DNA of 64,000 nucleotides, from the NCBI RefSeq assembly GCF_018128945.1, contig NZ_CP068393.1, positions 1,736,001-1,800,000 on the forward strand, in the 5' to 3' direction. This document shows positions 53,470 through 61,223 of the stretch, piece after piece (positions within the stretch are counted from its first letter, which is position 1; each line of letters opens with the position of its first letter). Source of the DNA: Aristaeella hokkaidonensis. GTDB lineage: Bacteria; Bacillota; Clostridia; Christensenellales; Aristaeellaceae. A program made the translations under genes and the position numbers. Under the pieces are notes generated by a model that saw nothing but the letters and a program-made list of their open reading frames with translations, made no database searches and was not told the DNA's origin.

Positions 53470-54585
53470 TTACCGCTGTTCATTTTCCTGTCTGACAGCC
53501 GCCTCAATATGCGTTTCCGGCGCTTCCATGATATTCCAGCATAACGCGGCGCCTTCAAATCCGTGACGCCTGACCGCAGCCAGGGATTCCGCTATATAGT
53601 CCGGATCCGTCCTGACAATTTCCTTATCATAATTGATCTCAATCCCCGGATATTTCCCGCATGCAACCTTCCCCACCGCATCCAGCTGGGTTTCCAGCAG
53701 GGTGATGCCTTCCGGAAGGCTGACGCGGCCTCGGGCCTTGGGGGCATGCTGTTCAAACAGCGCGTATTCATATCCGATTCCCGCGGGAGCGTCTGTCCTC
53801 CGGTAAAGCATCGGCTTGATGAAGTCAGCGTACTTCGTGATCATCCCGTAGTTCTGGCCCACAAACCGGCTGACAACCGGAGCAAACAGATCCAGCCCGA
53901 CAATCAGGCCTTTCTCCTTGAAAAACCGGCTGAGATCCCAGACTGACTCGGCTATGATTTCTTCCTTTGCCTCAAAAAAGCGCTGGGCCAGCGGATCTTC
54001 CAGGACAAACTGCCCGTCCGTCGGATAAGCCGACATGTCAAAAAAGGAATCCTTTTTCAGCTCATATTGTTCCCGGACAGCATCTGTATTCACGCCTTTT
54101 TGCCGGAAAACCTGCCTGCAGTTTTCACACCCGCAGCTTAAAACGCCGGACGCACCGGTCACAAAGGACTGGCTCCTGACCCTGTCCAGGAATACCCCGT
54201 CAAAGCCGCATTCAGCAAAATAACGCTCATATACGTCCTTCACAGCCTGGATATTCCGCCGGGACGACGGGCAGGAAAATACGAATGCCTTCCCTTCCTG
54301 CTCGACGGGAGTTTCAATCGGTCTCCCGAAAAGGTCCACCGCCGGCTCGGTCTCCGCCACGTCGCTGATCTCCGTAAAGACCGGAAGCCAGAGCACCATC
54401 TGGATGCCCTTTTCGTGAAGATACGTCCCCAGCGTCCTGTAAACTGCCGCATCCGTATTCCAGCCGATAATCACCTTTTCAACCGGAATCCGGGCGGAAA
54501 TCTCTTCAATTTTGCGGATCATGTCCTCCGGCTTGTCATGTTCCGCGTGCCATGATCCCGCAAATATCTGCAGTATGTATTTCAT
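53470..54585 (-). CDS. putative TIM-barrel protein, glycosidase-like
   Basis: A 371-residue cytoplasmic protein that I do not assign to a named family. Alternating beta/alpha segments such as VEKVIIGWNTDAAVY, IQMVLWLPVFTEI, FDGVFLDRVRSQSFV, LIVGLDLFAPVVSRF and YADFIKPMLYRR suggest a TIM barrel like the putative glycoside hydrolases that carry D-GVFLDRVR. A CGCENC motif near residue 152 could bind a metal. Monocistronic, AAAGGAA upstream. Confidence 0.7.
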   Translation of the reverse strand: MKYILQIFAGSWHAEHDKPEDMIRKIEEISARIPVEKVIIGWNTDAAVYRTLGTYLHEKGIQMVLWLPVFTEISDVAETEPAVDLFGRPIETPVEQEGKAFVFSCPSSRRNIQAVKDVYERYFAECGFDGVFLDRVRSQSFVTGASGVLSCGCENCRQVFRQKGVNTDAVREQYELKKDSFFDMSAYPTDGQFVLEDPLAQRFFEAKEEIIAESVWDLSRFFKEKGLIVGLDLFAPVVSRFVGQNYGMITKYADFIKPMLYRRTDAPAGIGYEYALFEQHAPKARGRVSLPEGITLLETQLDAVGKVACGKYPGIEINYDKEIVRTDPDYIAESLAAVRRHGFEGAALCWNIMEAPETHIEAAVRQENEQR

Positions 54586-54674
54586 GGGTGCTTCTTTCCT
54601 TTTCTGTTATGAGTTCCAGATCTGCTCTAGTATATCATCTGCACACGCAAAAAAACAGCGGATCTGATACAGAA

Positions 54675-54705
54675 CGCGGCCCCGGTGACAAACACCGGGG
54701 CCGCG
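54675..54705 (-). terminator. GC-rich hairpin after the ArsR-DUF2087 gene
   Basis: A perfect 13-bp stem CGCGGCCCCGGTG with a 5-nt loop; it lacks an immediate U-run (a T7 occurs ~30 nt later), so it may stabilise the 3' end rather than terminate alone. Confidence 0.5.
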
Positions 54706-54719
54706 CTGCACATACTGGA

Positions 54720-55280
54720 TTATTTCTGCGGTTTAATCCGCCAGTATCCTTGGGAATTCCGGTCCAGAAGGCCTTCCGAGATCAGGTCCCGGCGGATTGT
54801 GCAGAAATCGTCATGAAAATCCGCAATGATGATATTCACTTCCCGTTCCGGATAAATCCGGTCATACTCGAAGGCGTCGGCAATCACTTCCAGCACGATC
54901 CGTTCCTTCTTCTGCTGGGCAGGGATGGCTTTCAGCTTTCCGTATTCAAAGAAGGCATTGATGACCTTCTGGCGGTATTCTTCGTCCCGCTTCGCCTGCT
55001 CCCGGGCCTCGTCAGACTCTTCCTGGATAATCTTCAGGATGCTAACCTCAAACACAGCCTTGTTCAGCGAGTACATCATATAGTACTGGCTTTTGTAGGA
55101 TGTTACAGCCCCGGCATCCGCCAGCTTCTTGAGATGGAAGGATACCGTCGGTGCGGAAATCCCCAGTCTTTCGGCCAGGCGTTCCACATACATATCCTCA
55201 ATCGCCAGCGATTTCAGGATCTGTAGCCGGGATTTATCCGACAGGCATTTGAAAAGCCGGATAGCTTCGGTTTCTGTCAT
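54720..55280 (-). CDS. ArsR-type HTH regulator with DUF2087 domain
   Basis: A 186-residue protein: ArsR winged HTH (FKCLSDKSRLQILKSL, then GISAPTVSFHLKKLADAG) and C-terminal DUF2087 (FEYGKLKAIPAQQKKERIV, EVNIIIADFHDDFCTIRRDL). No metal-binding ELCVCDL-type motif is visible, so the sensed signal is unknown. The ATG at 55280 overlaps the upstream gene's stop by 4 nt and has GGAGGG upstream. Confidence 0.9.
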   Translation of the reverse strand: MTETEAIRLFKCLSDKSRLQILKSLAIEDMYVERLAERLGISAPTVSFHLKKLADAGAVTSYKSQYYMMYSLNKAVFEVSILKIIQEESDEAREQAKRDEEYRQKVINAFFEYGKLKAIPAQQKKERIVLEVIADAFEYDRIYPEREVNIIIADFHDDFCTIRRDLISEGLLDRNSQGYWRIKPQK

Positions 55281-55648
55281 TCTGCTCCCTCCCATACCTT
55301 TTCAAACTGTTCACGGATTTCATGAACCACGTCCAGTTTGACCTGCTCTGTCTGCATCCTGGCCAGGTCGTCGTGTTCCTTCGCCTTTTCATACGCGGTC
55401 TTCCAGCTGGCCGGAATGGTCTCCGTCCACCCGATAAAGAACTGCTTCACCGCGGCGGGATCTCCCCTGCCGATCCGCACGCCCGCCCCCAGCATAGTAC
55501 GGTAATTGTCATAGATATTGCCCTTCACTTTTTCAAAAACTGCTTCATCCTGCCGGTCATCCGCAGTCAGTTCCCGGTCGCGCTGTCCGCACGCCGCAAT
55601 CTTTTCATCAAACCATTTGTTCATTTCAGATACTTTCTGTTCAATCAT
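55277..55648 (-). CDS. conserved hypothetical protein, TipAS-like helical
   Basis: A 123-residue acidic helical protein (EMNKWFDEKIAACGQRDREL; GDPAAVKQFFIGWTETIPAS). It may be related to antibiotic-binding TipAS/globin-like domains, but I cannot assign it firmly. Start at 55648 with GGAGG upstream; the longer frame would begin at the promoter. Translationally coupled to the ArsR-DUF2087 regulator. Confidence 0.65.
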   Translation of the reverse strand: MIEQKVSEMNKWFDEKIAACGQRDRELTADDRQDEAVFEKVKGNIYDNYRTMLGAGVRIGRGDPAAVKQFFIGWTETIPASWKTAYEKAKEHDDLARMQTEQVKLDVVHEIREQFEKVWEGAE

Positions 55649-55742
55649 ACTGTTACCTCCATTTATCCGCATCCGGTATAATCGATGTAGCCGGCGCTTG
55701 AAGTCCATTTCGAAATACACATCATTACCCTGGCGCATTTTT

Positions 55743-55793
55743 ATCATATCATAGTCTAATCGGATTTGCAATACTATTTAGATGTTTATCTAA
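55743..55793 (-). promoter_or_regulatory. promoter with ArsR-like palindrome
   Basis: TTGCAA (55766-55771), 17 nt, TATGAT (55743-55748). Directly upstream TTAGAT-GTTT-ATCTAA (55778-55793) is a perfect 6-4-6 inverted repeat, a likely site for the co-encoded ArsR-family protein. Confidence 0.55.
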
Positions 55794-55821
55794 TCATTTA
55801 TTCGAACAGCAAGGGAAATGA

Positions 55822-55851
55822 GAAAAAGAGCCCCTGATTCCTCAGGGGCTC
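55822..55851 (-). terminator. terminator of the adhE-hydrogenase gene run
   Basis: A 10-bp stem GAGCCCCTGA with a GGAA loop followed by TTTTTCTC on the minus strand. Confidence 0.88.
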
Positions 55852-55868
55852 CCGCATTCTGAAACTGT

Positions 55869-57290
55869 TTATTTCAGCATGGATACCGCGTCCGCGATGG
55901 TCTTTTCCAGCGCTTCATGACCGTACTGGTCCACCGCCGCCTTGTTCTTTTCACCGTGGGTCAGGTTGCCTGCCCCGCCGATACAGCCACTGATGCAGGC
56001 CATGCCTTCGATGAAGTTCGCGTCCAGGGCATTCCGGCTCTTGCGCATCAGGGCAGCCTTGCACTCTTCAATACCGTCGCAGGTGCAGGCCTTCAGTTCA
56101 AACTCGTCCAGCTGCTGTTCCTTCAGCGCTTCGGCAACCGCGTCGGACAGTCCGCCGCTCCGGGCAAAAATCCGGCCGAAGTAGGAGGCATTGTCCAGCG
56201 TTGCCTCCTCCAGGGTGGTCAGGTCAATATCCCGGCTGTCAAACAACGCCTGCAGTTCCTCAAAGGTGATTGCCGCGTCCACATAGGGCTTCACGCTGTC
56301 CAGCTGCACCTCCGCCTTCTTGGCCGTGCAGGGCCCGATGAAGACGATCTTCACGTTTTCCTCATGTTCCTTGATATACTTGGCCAGGGTTGCCATCGGG
56401 GACATATTGTGGGAGATGTAGGGAGCCAGTGCCGGGAAAGCGGTTTTGACGTAGCGCACAAACGCCGGGCAGCAGGAGCTGGTCAGGAATCCCTTCTCCA
56501 CCAGTTCCCTGGATTCCGTCTGCGCCACCATGTCACCGCCCAGGGCCACTTCCACCACCGTATAGAAGCCCAGCTTCTTGATGCCGGTGATCACCTGTCC
56601 CAGTTTCACGTAGTTCATCTGGCTGCCGATGGCGGGCGCCACCAGCGCGTACACCTTATACTTGCTGTTGTCCCGGCTCCGCTTCAGCATATCGATTACA
56701 TTGATGATAAAGGACTTGTCAGAGATGGCGCCGAAGGGGCACTGATATACGCACGCACCGCACTGGATGCACTTCTCGTCGTCAATCTTCGCCGCGTTAT
56801 CCTCGTTGATCGAGATGGCTTTGATCTTGCAGGCATTCTGGCAGGGCCGCTTGCGGTTCACAATGGCGCTGTAGGGGCATACCTTGGCGCACATGCCGCA
56901 TTCCACGCACTTGGTTTTGTCAATGTGCGCCTCGTGCTTGTGGTCGAAGGAAATCGCGCCGCGCTTGCACACGTCCTCGCAGCGGTGGGCCAGGCAGCCC
57001 CGGCAGGATTCCGTAACCTGGTATCCCACCGCGGGGCAGTCGTCGCAGGCAATGTCGATCACCTGGATGATGTTGTCCGAGTTTCCACCGCCCATAGCCA
57101 GCTTGACCCGTTCTCCCAGGATCGCCCGCTCCTTGTATACGCAGCAGCGCATAGTCGGCACCTTGCCGGGCACAATGGCCTTCGGGATGTCCATCACGTT
57201 TTCCATCAGCGTATCATTCCAGGCGTGGCGCGCCACTTCCCGCAGCACTTTGTATTTCAGATGTTGAACCTTCGTATCAAACTTATGCAT
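55869..57290 (-). CDS. [FeFe] hydrogenase catalytic protein, group-B-like
   Basis: A 473-residue iron-sulphur protein. Cysteine sets for [4Fe-4S] clusters (CDDCPAVGYQVTESCRGC, CVECGMCAKVCP, CIQCGACVYQCP) precede the H-cluster domain: L1 TSSCCPAFVRYV, SHNMSPMATLAKYI, FIGPCTAKKAE and L3 EGMACISGCIGGAG. All four H-cluster cysteines are present, so H2 turnover is plausible. It ends the gene run downstream of HydS-like and phosphatase genes. Confidence 0.9.
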   Translation of the reverse strand: MHKFDTKVQHLKYKVLREVARHAWNDTLMENVMDIPKAIVPGKVPTMRCCVYKERAILGERVKLAMGGGNSDNIIQVIDIACDDCPAVGYQVTESCRGCLAHRCEDVCKRGAISFDHKHEAHIDKTKCVECGMCAKVCPYSAIVNRKRPCQNACKIKAISINEDNAAKIDDEKCIQCGACVYQCPFGAISDKSFIINVIDMLKRSRDNSKYKVYALVAPAIGSQMNYVKLGQVITGIKKLGFYTVVEVALGGDMVAQTESRELVEKGFLTSSCCPAFVRYVKTAFPALAPYISHNMSPMATLAKYIKEHEENVKIVFIGPCTAKKAEVQLDSVKPYVDAAITFEELQALFDSRDIDLTTLEEATLDNASYFGRIFARSGGLSDAVAEALKEQQLDEFELKACTCDGIEECKAALMRKSRNALDANFIEGMACISGCIGGAGNLTHGEKNKAAVDQYGHEALEKTIADAVSMLK

Positions 57291-57299
57291 GCTCTCACC

Positions 57300-58469
57300 T
57301 CAAAAATAACTGACCTTGATCCGTTTGCCCATCTTCTGCAGTGCCGCGCTCAATTCCTGGACCAGGTTCATCTTAATGCTGAAATTGATCGGCAGGTCCG
57401 GGTTCTGATGCGCCGGATTGATTGCCCGGCCTACATAGAAGTTGATATCCGTCGCTTCCTCAAACAGCAGCTGGCTGATCAGGGAAGCCCCGTCCTTGCG
57501 ATTGCTCCATTCGTCGTAGCAGGTATTGTCCCCGATGAAATCCTGGGCGTACTGCACCACCCGGTTCACCGTGATCACGCCTTCGGTCACCAGGTCCACA
57601 CCTTCCAGCTTCGCGATGGGCGGAATGTCTCCCTCGTAGTTCAGGGAAGGCCGCAGCGGCTTGTTCAGCCACTTTGCCGCCAGGGAGGATGTGGTTCCGC
57701 CGCAGATGATATGCTTCCCTTCCTTGGCAAAGAACAGGCTCATCATCCGGTCCGTATCGTCCCGGTTTCCGGGCGGGCCGAAGAGCATATTCATCGGCAC
57801 CCGCCTGCGCATCCGCACCACACAGGACGTGGCGTCATCGCCGGGCTTCCCGCCGTACAGCCGGTCGCACTCGTCCACCAGCATGGTGGACAGCAGCTTT
57901 GCGGAATACCCGCACAGGTTCATGGCCTCCATGTAGGAGATGATATCTTCCCGCTTCCAGCCGAAGTTGTATCCTACGCCGATGCCGGCATGGGGACAGC
58001 CGTCGCTCATGGCAATGAACACGTCGTTTTCCTGCAGCCGGATCACCGAGCGGTAAATCTGCTTCCCGCCGATGGACATCTCTTGCCGGGGATAGTCCCA
58101 GTTGGCGCCGTCCCGCAGCAGGATCACATGGGGATTGTCATACTGGATCACTTCCGCCATACGGTTCTGGATGATCCGCAGGATGGTAAAGGTGGAATAG
58201 GCCACGCCCCGCACCGAGCAGACCGGCAGGGTGGCGGCGATGGTTTCCACGCACTCTTCCAGCGAAAGGCCCGCCGCCAGCATGGTGGAAATGATCTTGC
58301 TGGTCAGGGTGGACAGGATGCTGGCCTTCACGCCGCTGCCCAGTCCGTCCGCCAGCACGATCACCGTGGAGCCATCCTCCTGCTCGGCGATATCCACATG
58401 ATCGCCGCACAGCTGTTCGCCTGTATGGTTAATGCTTTTGAAGCCGATATCGCAGCAAAGATCATTCAT
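57300..58469 (-). CDS. SpoIIE/PP2C-type serine phosphatase
   Basis: A 389-residue protein. The N-terminal ~200 residues are a SpoIIE-type phosphatase (GDHVDIAEQEDGSTVIVLAD, then GLGSGVKAS; later FIAMSDGCPHAGIG, GDDATSCVVRM) with metal-binding aspartates conserved. The C-terminal ~180 residues (HIICGGTTSSLAAKWL...) are of unknown type and typical of the phosphatase that accompanies HydS. It overlaps the HydS gene by 8 nt. Confidence 0.9.
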   Translation of the reverse strand: MNDLCCDIGFKSINHTGEQLCGDHVDIAEQEDGSTVIVLADGLGSGVKASILSTLTSKIISTMLAAGLSLEECVETIAATLPVCSVRGVAYSTFTILRIIQNRMAEVIQYDNPHVILLRDGANWDYPRQEMSIGGKQIYRSVIRLQENDVFIAMSDGCPHAGIGVGYNFGWKREDIISYMEAMNLCGYSAKLLSTMLVDECDRLYGGKPGDDATSCVVRMRRRVPMNMLFGPPGNRDDTDRMMSLFFAKEGKHIICGGTTSSLAAKWLNKPLRPSLNYEGDIPPIAKLEGVDLVTEGVITVNRVVQYAQDFIGDNTCYDEWSNRKDGASLISQLLFEEATDINFYVGRAINPAHQNPDLPINFSIKMNLVQELSAALQKMGKRIKVSYF

Positions 58470-60138
58470 TGGTAATCGACTCCTTCAGCTTGGACAGCGC
58501 AATCTTGGTTTCCGCAGCGGTCTCGCCCAGCATGGAAGCAATCTCCTGCACAATGCGCATCTGCTTCTCCACCACCTTGTCTGCCACTTCCACCGTCTGC
58601 CGGCTGATCTCTTCCTTCTCTCTGCGCGTTTCCTCTTCCATGGTCACGTCGCGCATGATGCACAGGATCATCCGGCCTTCCTCCGCGGGCACCACGGTCT
58701 GCTCCACATAGCAGCCGTATTCGGTCAGGTATACCCGCTCGTTGAAAATCCCCCTGTGGGTCTTCTGCACCTTCATGAAGGGCAGCGGATCCAGGATGCG
58801 CACCACCTGGTCGCCCAGCACCGCGCCGGCATCATGGATATTCAGCAGCTTCATCATCATGGGGTTGATCTGCTGAACCTCCAGCCGGTCATTGAGCATC
58901 AGGATGCCGTTGGGGGAATTGCGGGAAATGGCGTCCGTCATGTTCTCCGCCTTGTTCATCAGGAAAGGCAGGCACATGGAGATTTCGGCCTTTCCCTGGT
59001 AGATGGCAATCGCCTTTTCCCGGCACGTATCGTATCCGCAGGAGCCGCAGTTCAGCTCCTGGCTGGGCTTGAACTTGCCCATTTCCCGCAGGATCTCCGT
59101 GATTTCCGCTTCTGACGGCATGGCCGCCTTCAGGTCAATGGGCTCAAAGAACTTCCGCATCTGCCGGTTCTCCGGCTGCCGGATTTCAAAATCGCTGTCC
59201 CCTGCGAAGGAAGACACCGCAAGGTAATCCTGCACGGGGCTGCACCGGTTCTTTTCCATCACCGGGCCGCCCAGGCAGCTGCCCTTGCACGCGCTCATCT
59301 CTATAAAGCAGTGGTGGATCCTTCCGCTCTCGATGTCCTTCAGGGCCGCGATGCAGTTTTCCACGCCGTCCACTGCCAGGTAGGTATAATCCGGTGCGTC
59401 GCAGTCCATGGTCTTCAGGATGCCGCCGGTTGTAGGAAAGAACCGTGTCCGGCTGTTGGGTTCAGGGGTGATATCCTGCCGCAGGCCGATCTTCTCCGCC
59501 CGCAGCCAGCTGGTCAGTTCCTCAAAGGTCAGCACGGCGTCCACGATTCCCTCGTAGTATTCCGCCTCATCCTTCTTGGCCAGGCAGGGTCCGATGAACA
59601 CCGTCTTCGCGTTGGGAATCCGCTTTTTGATGTCCTGGCAGTGGGCCTGCATGGGCGAAACCACGTCCGCCAGGTACTTCAGCTCCCGCGGGAAGAACTT
59701 CTGGATCAGTAGGTTGACGCTGTGGCAGCAGGAAGAGATGACGATATCGCGGTCATCCTCCCGCAGCATACGGTCGTATTCCCGCTTCACCTGGGTAGCT
59801 CCCAGGGCGGTTTCCTCCGCGTCCCGGAAGCCCAGTCTCTGCAGGGCTTCCCGCATGCTTTCAATACCCACGCCGGGATAGTTTGCGATAAAGGAAGGCG
59901 CCAGGGAGGCCACAACGGGCTCCCCGCTCTGGATCATTACCTTCACCTTTTCCGTCTCGTCCACAATCTGCTTGGCATTTTGCGGACAGACAACAAAACA
60001 GGTACCGCACAGGATGCACTCATTGCCGATAATATGGGCCTGGTTTCCCGAAAAGCGGATGGATTTCACCGGGCAGTGCCGGATACATTTATAACAGTTT
60101 TTACAGTTTGTTTTTTTCAGTGTCAGGCCGTGCGGCAT
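58462..60138 (-). CDS. hydS: PAS-containing sensory [FeFe] hydrogenase, HydS-like
   Basis: A 558-residue protein. Two ferredoxin-type clusters (NCKNCYKCIRHCP, CILCGTCFVVCP), then a hydrogenase-like domain with modified H-cluster motifs (SSCCHSV instead of TSCCP; SPMQAHC; FIGPCLAKKDE; EMSACKGSCLGG), an Fe-S domain (CGSCGYDTC..16..C), a PAS domain (~370-480) and a C-terminal coiled coil. This is the architecture of group C sensory hydrogenases thought to detect H2 or redox state. The start at 60138 has AGGAGG upstream. Confidence 0.9.
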   Translation of the reverse strand: MPHGLTLKKTNCKNCYKCIRHCPVKSIRFSGNQAHIIGNECILCGTCFVVCPQNAKQIVDETEKVKVMIQSGEPVVASLAPSFIANYPGVGIESMREALQRLGFRDAEETALGATQVKREYDRMLREDDRDIVISSCCHSVNLLIQKFFPRELKYLADVVSPMQAHCQDIKKRIPNAKTVFIGPCLAKKDEAEYYEGIVDAVLTFEELTSWLRAEKIGLRQDITPEPNSRTRFFPTTGGILKTMDCDAPDYTYLAVDGVENCIAALKDIESGRIHHCFIEMSACKGSCLGGPVMEKNRCSPVQDYLAVSSFAGDSDFEIRQPENRQMRKFFEPIDLKAAMPSEAEITEILREMGKFKPSQELNCGSCGYDTCREKAIAIYQGKAEISMCLPFLMNKAENMTDAISRNSPNGILMLNDRLEVQQINPMMMKLLNIHDAGAVLGDQVVRILDPLPFMKVQKTHRGIFNERVYLTEYGCYVEQTVVPAEEGRMILCIMRDVTMEEETRREKEEISRQTVEVADKVVEKQMRIVQEIASMLGETAAETKIALSKLKESITNE

Positions 60139-60198
60139 GCGGCTTCCTCCTTGCAAAAAGGCGCCGGGCGGTGTTTCCTCCGCCCGGTGCGTATTGAT

Positions 60199-60441
60199 TT
60201 ACGCCAGCTTCGCCTTCACTTGTTTCTCAAAAAATTCCTTTACGCTTTCAGGTGAAACGGAGAACAGTGCCCCGTCCACGGTCACGCACACACCCTGCTG
60301 GCATTTGCCCATGCAGAAGGTGCCGCCCAGTTCGATCCGGTCTCCCAGATCATTCTCCGCGATCAGGGCCTGCAGCTGTTCAACTACCGGCCGTGATCCC
60401 TTGATGTGGCAGGAAGACCCGATACACACTGTGATTTTCAT
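60199..60441 (-). CDS. thioredoxin-fold [2Fe-2S] ferredoxin-like protein
   Basis: An 80-residue protein of the NuoE/HydC C-terminal type: CIGSSCHIKGS near the N-terminus and FCMGKCQQGVCV later provide the four cluster ligands. Likely carries electrons to or from the neighbouring hydrogenase-like proteins. GGAGG upstream. Confidence 0.9.
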   Translation of the reverse strand: MKITVCIGSSCHIKGSRPVVEQLQALIAENDLGDRIELGGTFCMGKCQQGVCVTVDGALFSVSPESVKEFFEKQVKAKLA

Positions 60442-60459
60442 ATGCTTTATCCTCCGTTC

Positions 60460-61209
60460 TTATTCGTACTCCACCACGTTGACCCATCTGAGCAGGAATT
60501 CCCGCTCCTGTTCGTTGCCCTTCACCGACTGGCTGGCCGCCACAATCGGCATCCACTTCTGGACGTACCGCCTGTCCGTGTTGCTCTTTTCACAGAACAG
60601 GTCCAGGTACTTTTCAGCGCCTTCGGTATCGCCCTTCAGGCAGAACAGCAGGTAGGTCCGGGCCGCGTCGGCGGAGGCATTGCCCTGGGTCACATGGCTC
60701 CAGTCCAGGATGTAGGGCGTTCCGTCGTTCGCGATGATGATATTGGAGGGACGGAAGTCGCCGTGGCACACCTTGTTGTGCTTCGGCATTCCCTCCAGCC
60801 GGGTATGAAGATCATACCGGATGGTGGCGTCCAGGCTGGCCTGGCTGATCTTGCGGTTCATCTTGTCCTTCAGCTTGTTCAGCAGCGGGCAGGTTTTGCT
60901 CTGCACTTCCAGCTGCAGGTCCACCATCTGCCCGATGTATTTGTCCTTATCGTCGGGGTTTTCTTTCATCAGCTGGCTCAGGGTTTTTCCGGCAATAAAT
61001 TCGGACACGATGGTCCATTTTCCGTCCAGCACGGTCACTTCCAGAACCTTGGGGATATGCAGTCCGGTTTCCTCGATGCGGGCCTGGTTCAGCGCTTCAT
61101 TCAGCACGTCTGCCTTGGAATATTCAGCGTTGAACACCTTCAGGCACCGGTCTCCGTCCCGGTAAATCGTCTTGGCGTTCCGTACGGCAATTACTCGATC
61201 CTGATTCAT
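60460..61209 (-). CDS. APH/choline-kinase-family phosphotransferase
   Basis: A 249-residue kinase-fold protein: Brenner-type catalytic loop VCHGDFRPSNIII and metal-binding LDWSH, with IVSEFIAGKTLSQLM as hinge. The family phosphorylates small molecules or proteins; in this context, beside a PP2C phosphatase and a sensory hydrogenase, it may be the opposing kinase of a regulatory pair (inference). The start at 61209 has GGGGGAAGG upstream and lies 14 nt after adhE. Confidence 0.85.
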   Translation of the reverse strand: MNQDRVIAVRNAKTIYRDGDRCLKVFNAEYSKADVLNEALNQARIEETGLHIPKVLEVTVLDGKWTIVSEFIAGKTLSQLMKENPDDKDKYIGQMVDLQLEVQSKTCPLLNKLKDKMNRKISQASLDATIRYDLHTRLEGMPKHNKVCHGDFRPSNIIIANDGTPYILDWSHVTQGNASADAARTYLLFCLKGDTEGAEKYLDLFCEKSNTDRRYVQKWMPIVAASQSVKGNEQEREFLLRWVNVVEYE

Positions 61210-61223
61210 TGTCCTTCCCCCTT

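Noticed and set aside
50557..53544. 995-codon open frame on the plus strand
   Set aside because: Antisense to the Ca2+ ATPase and the attenuator; His/Gly-rich without recognisable domain.
55917..58475. 852-codon open frame on the plus strand
   Set aside because: Antisense shadow spanning both the hydrogenase and phosphatase genes, which carry all expected motifs.
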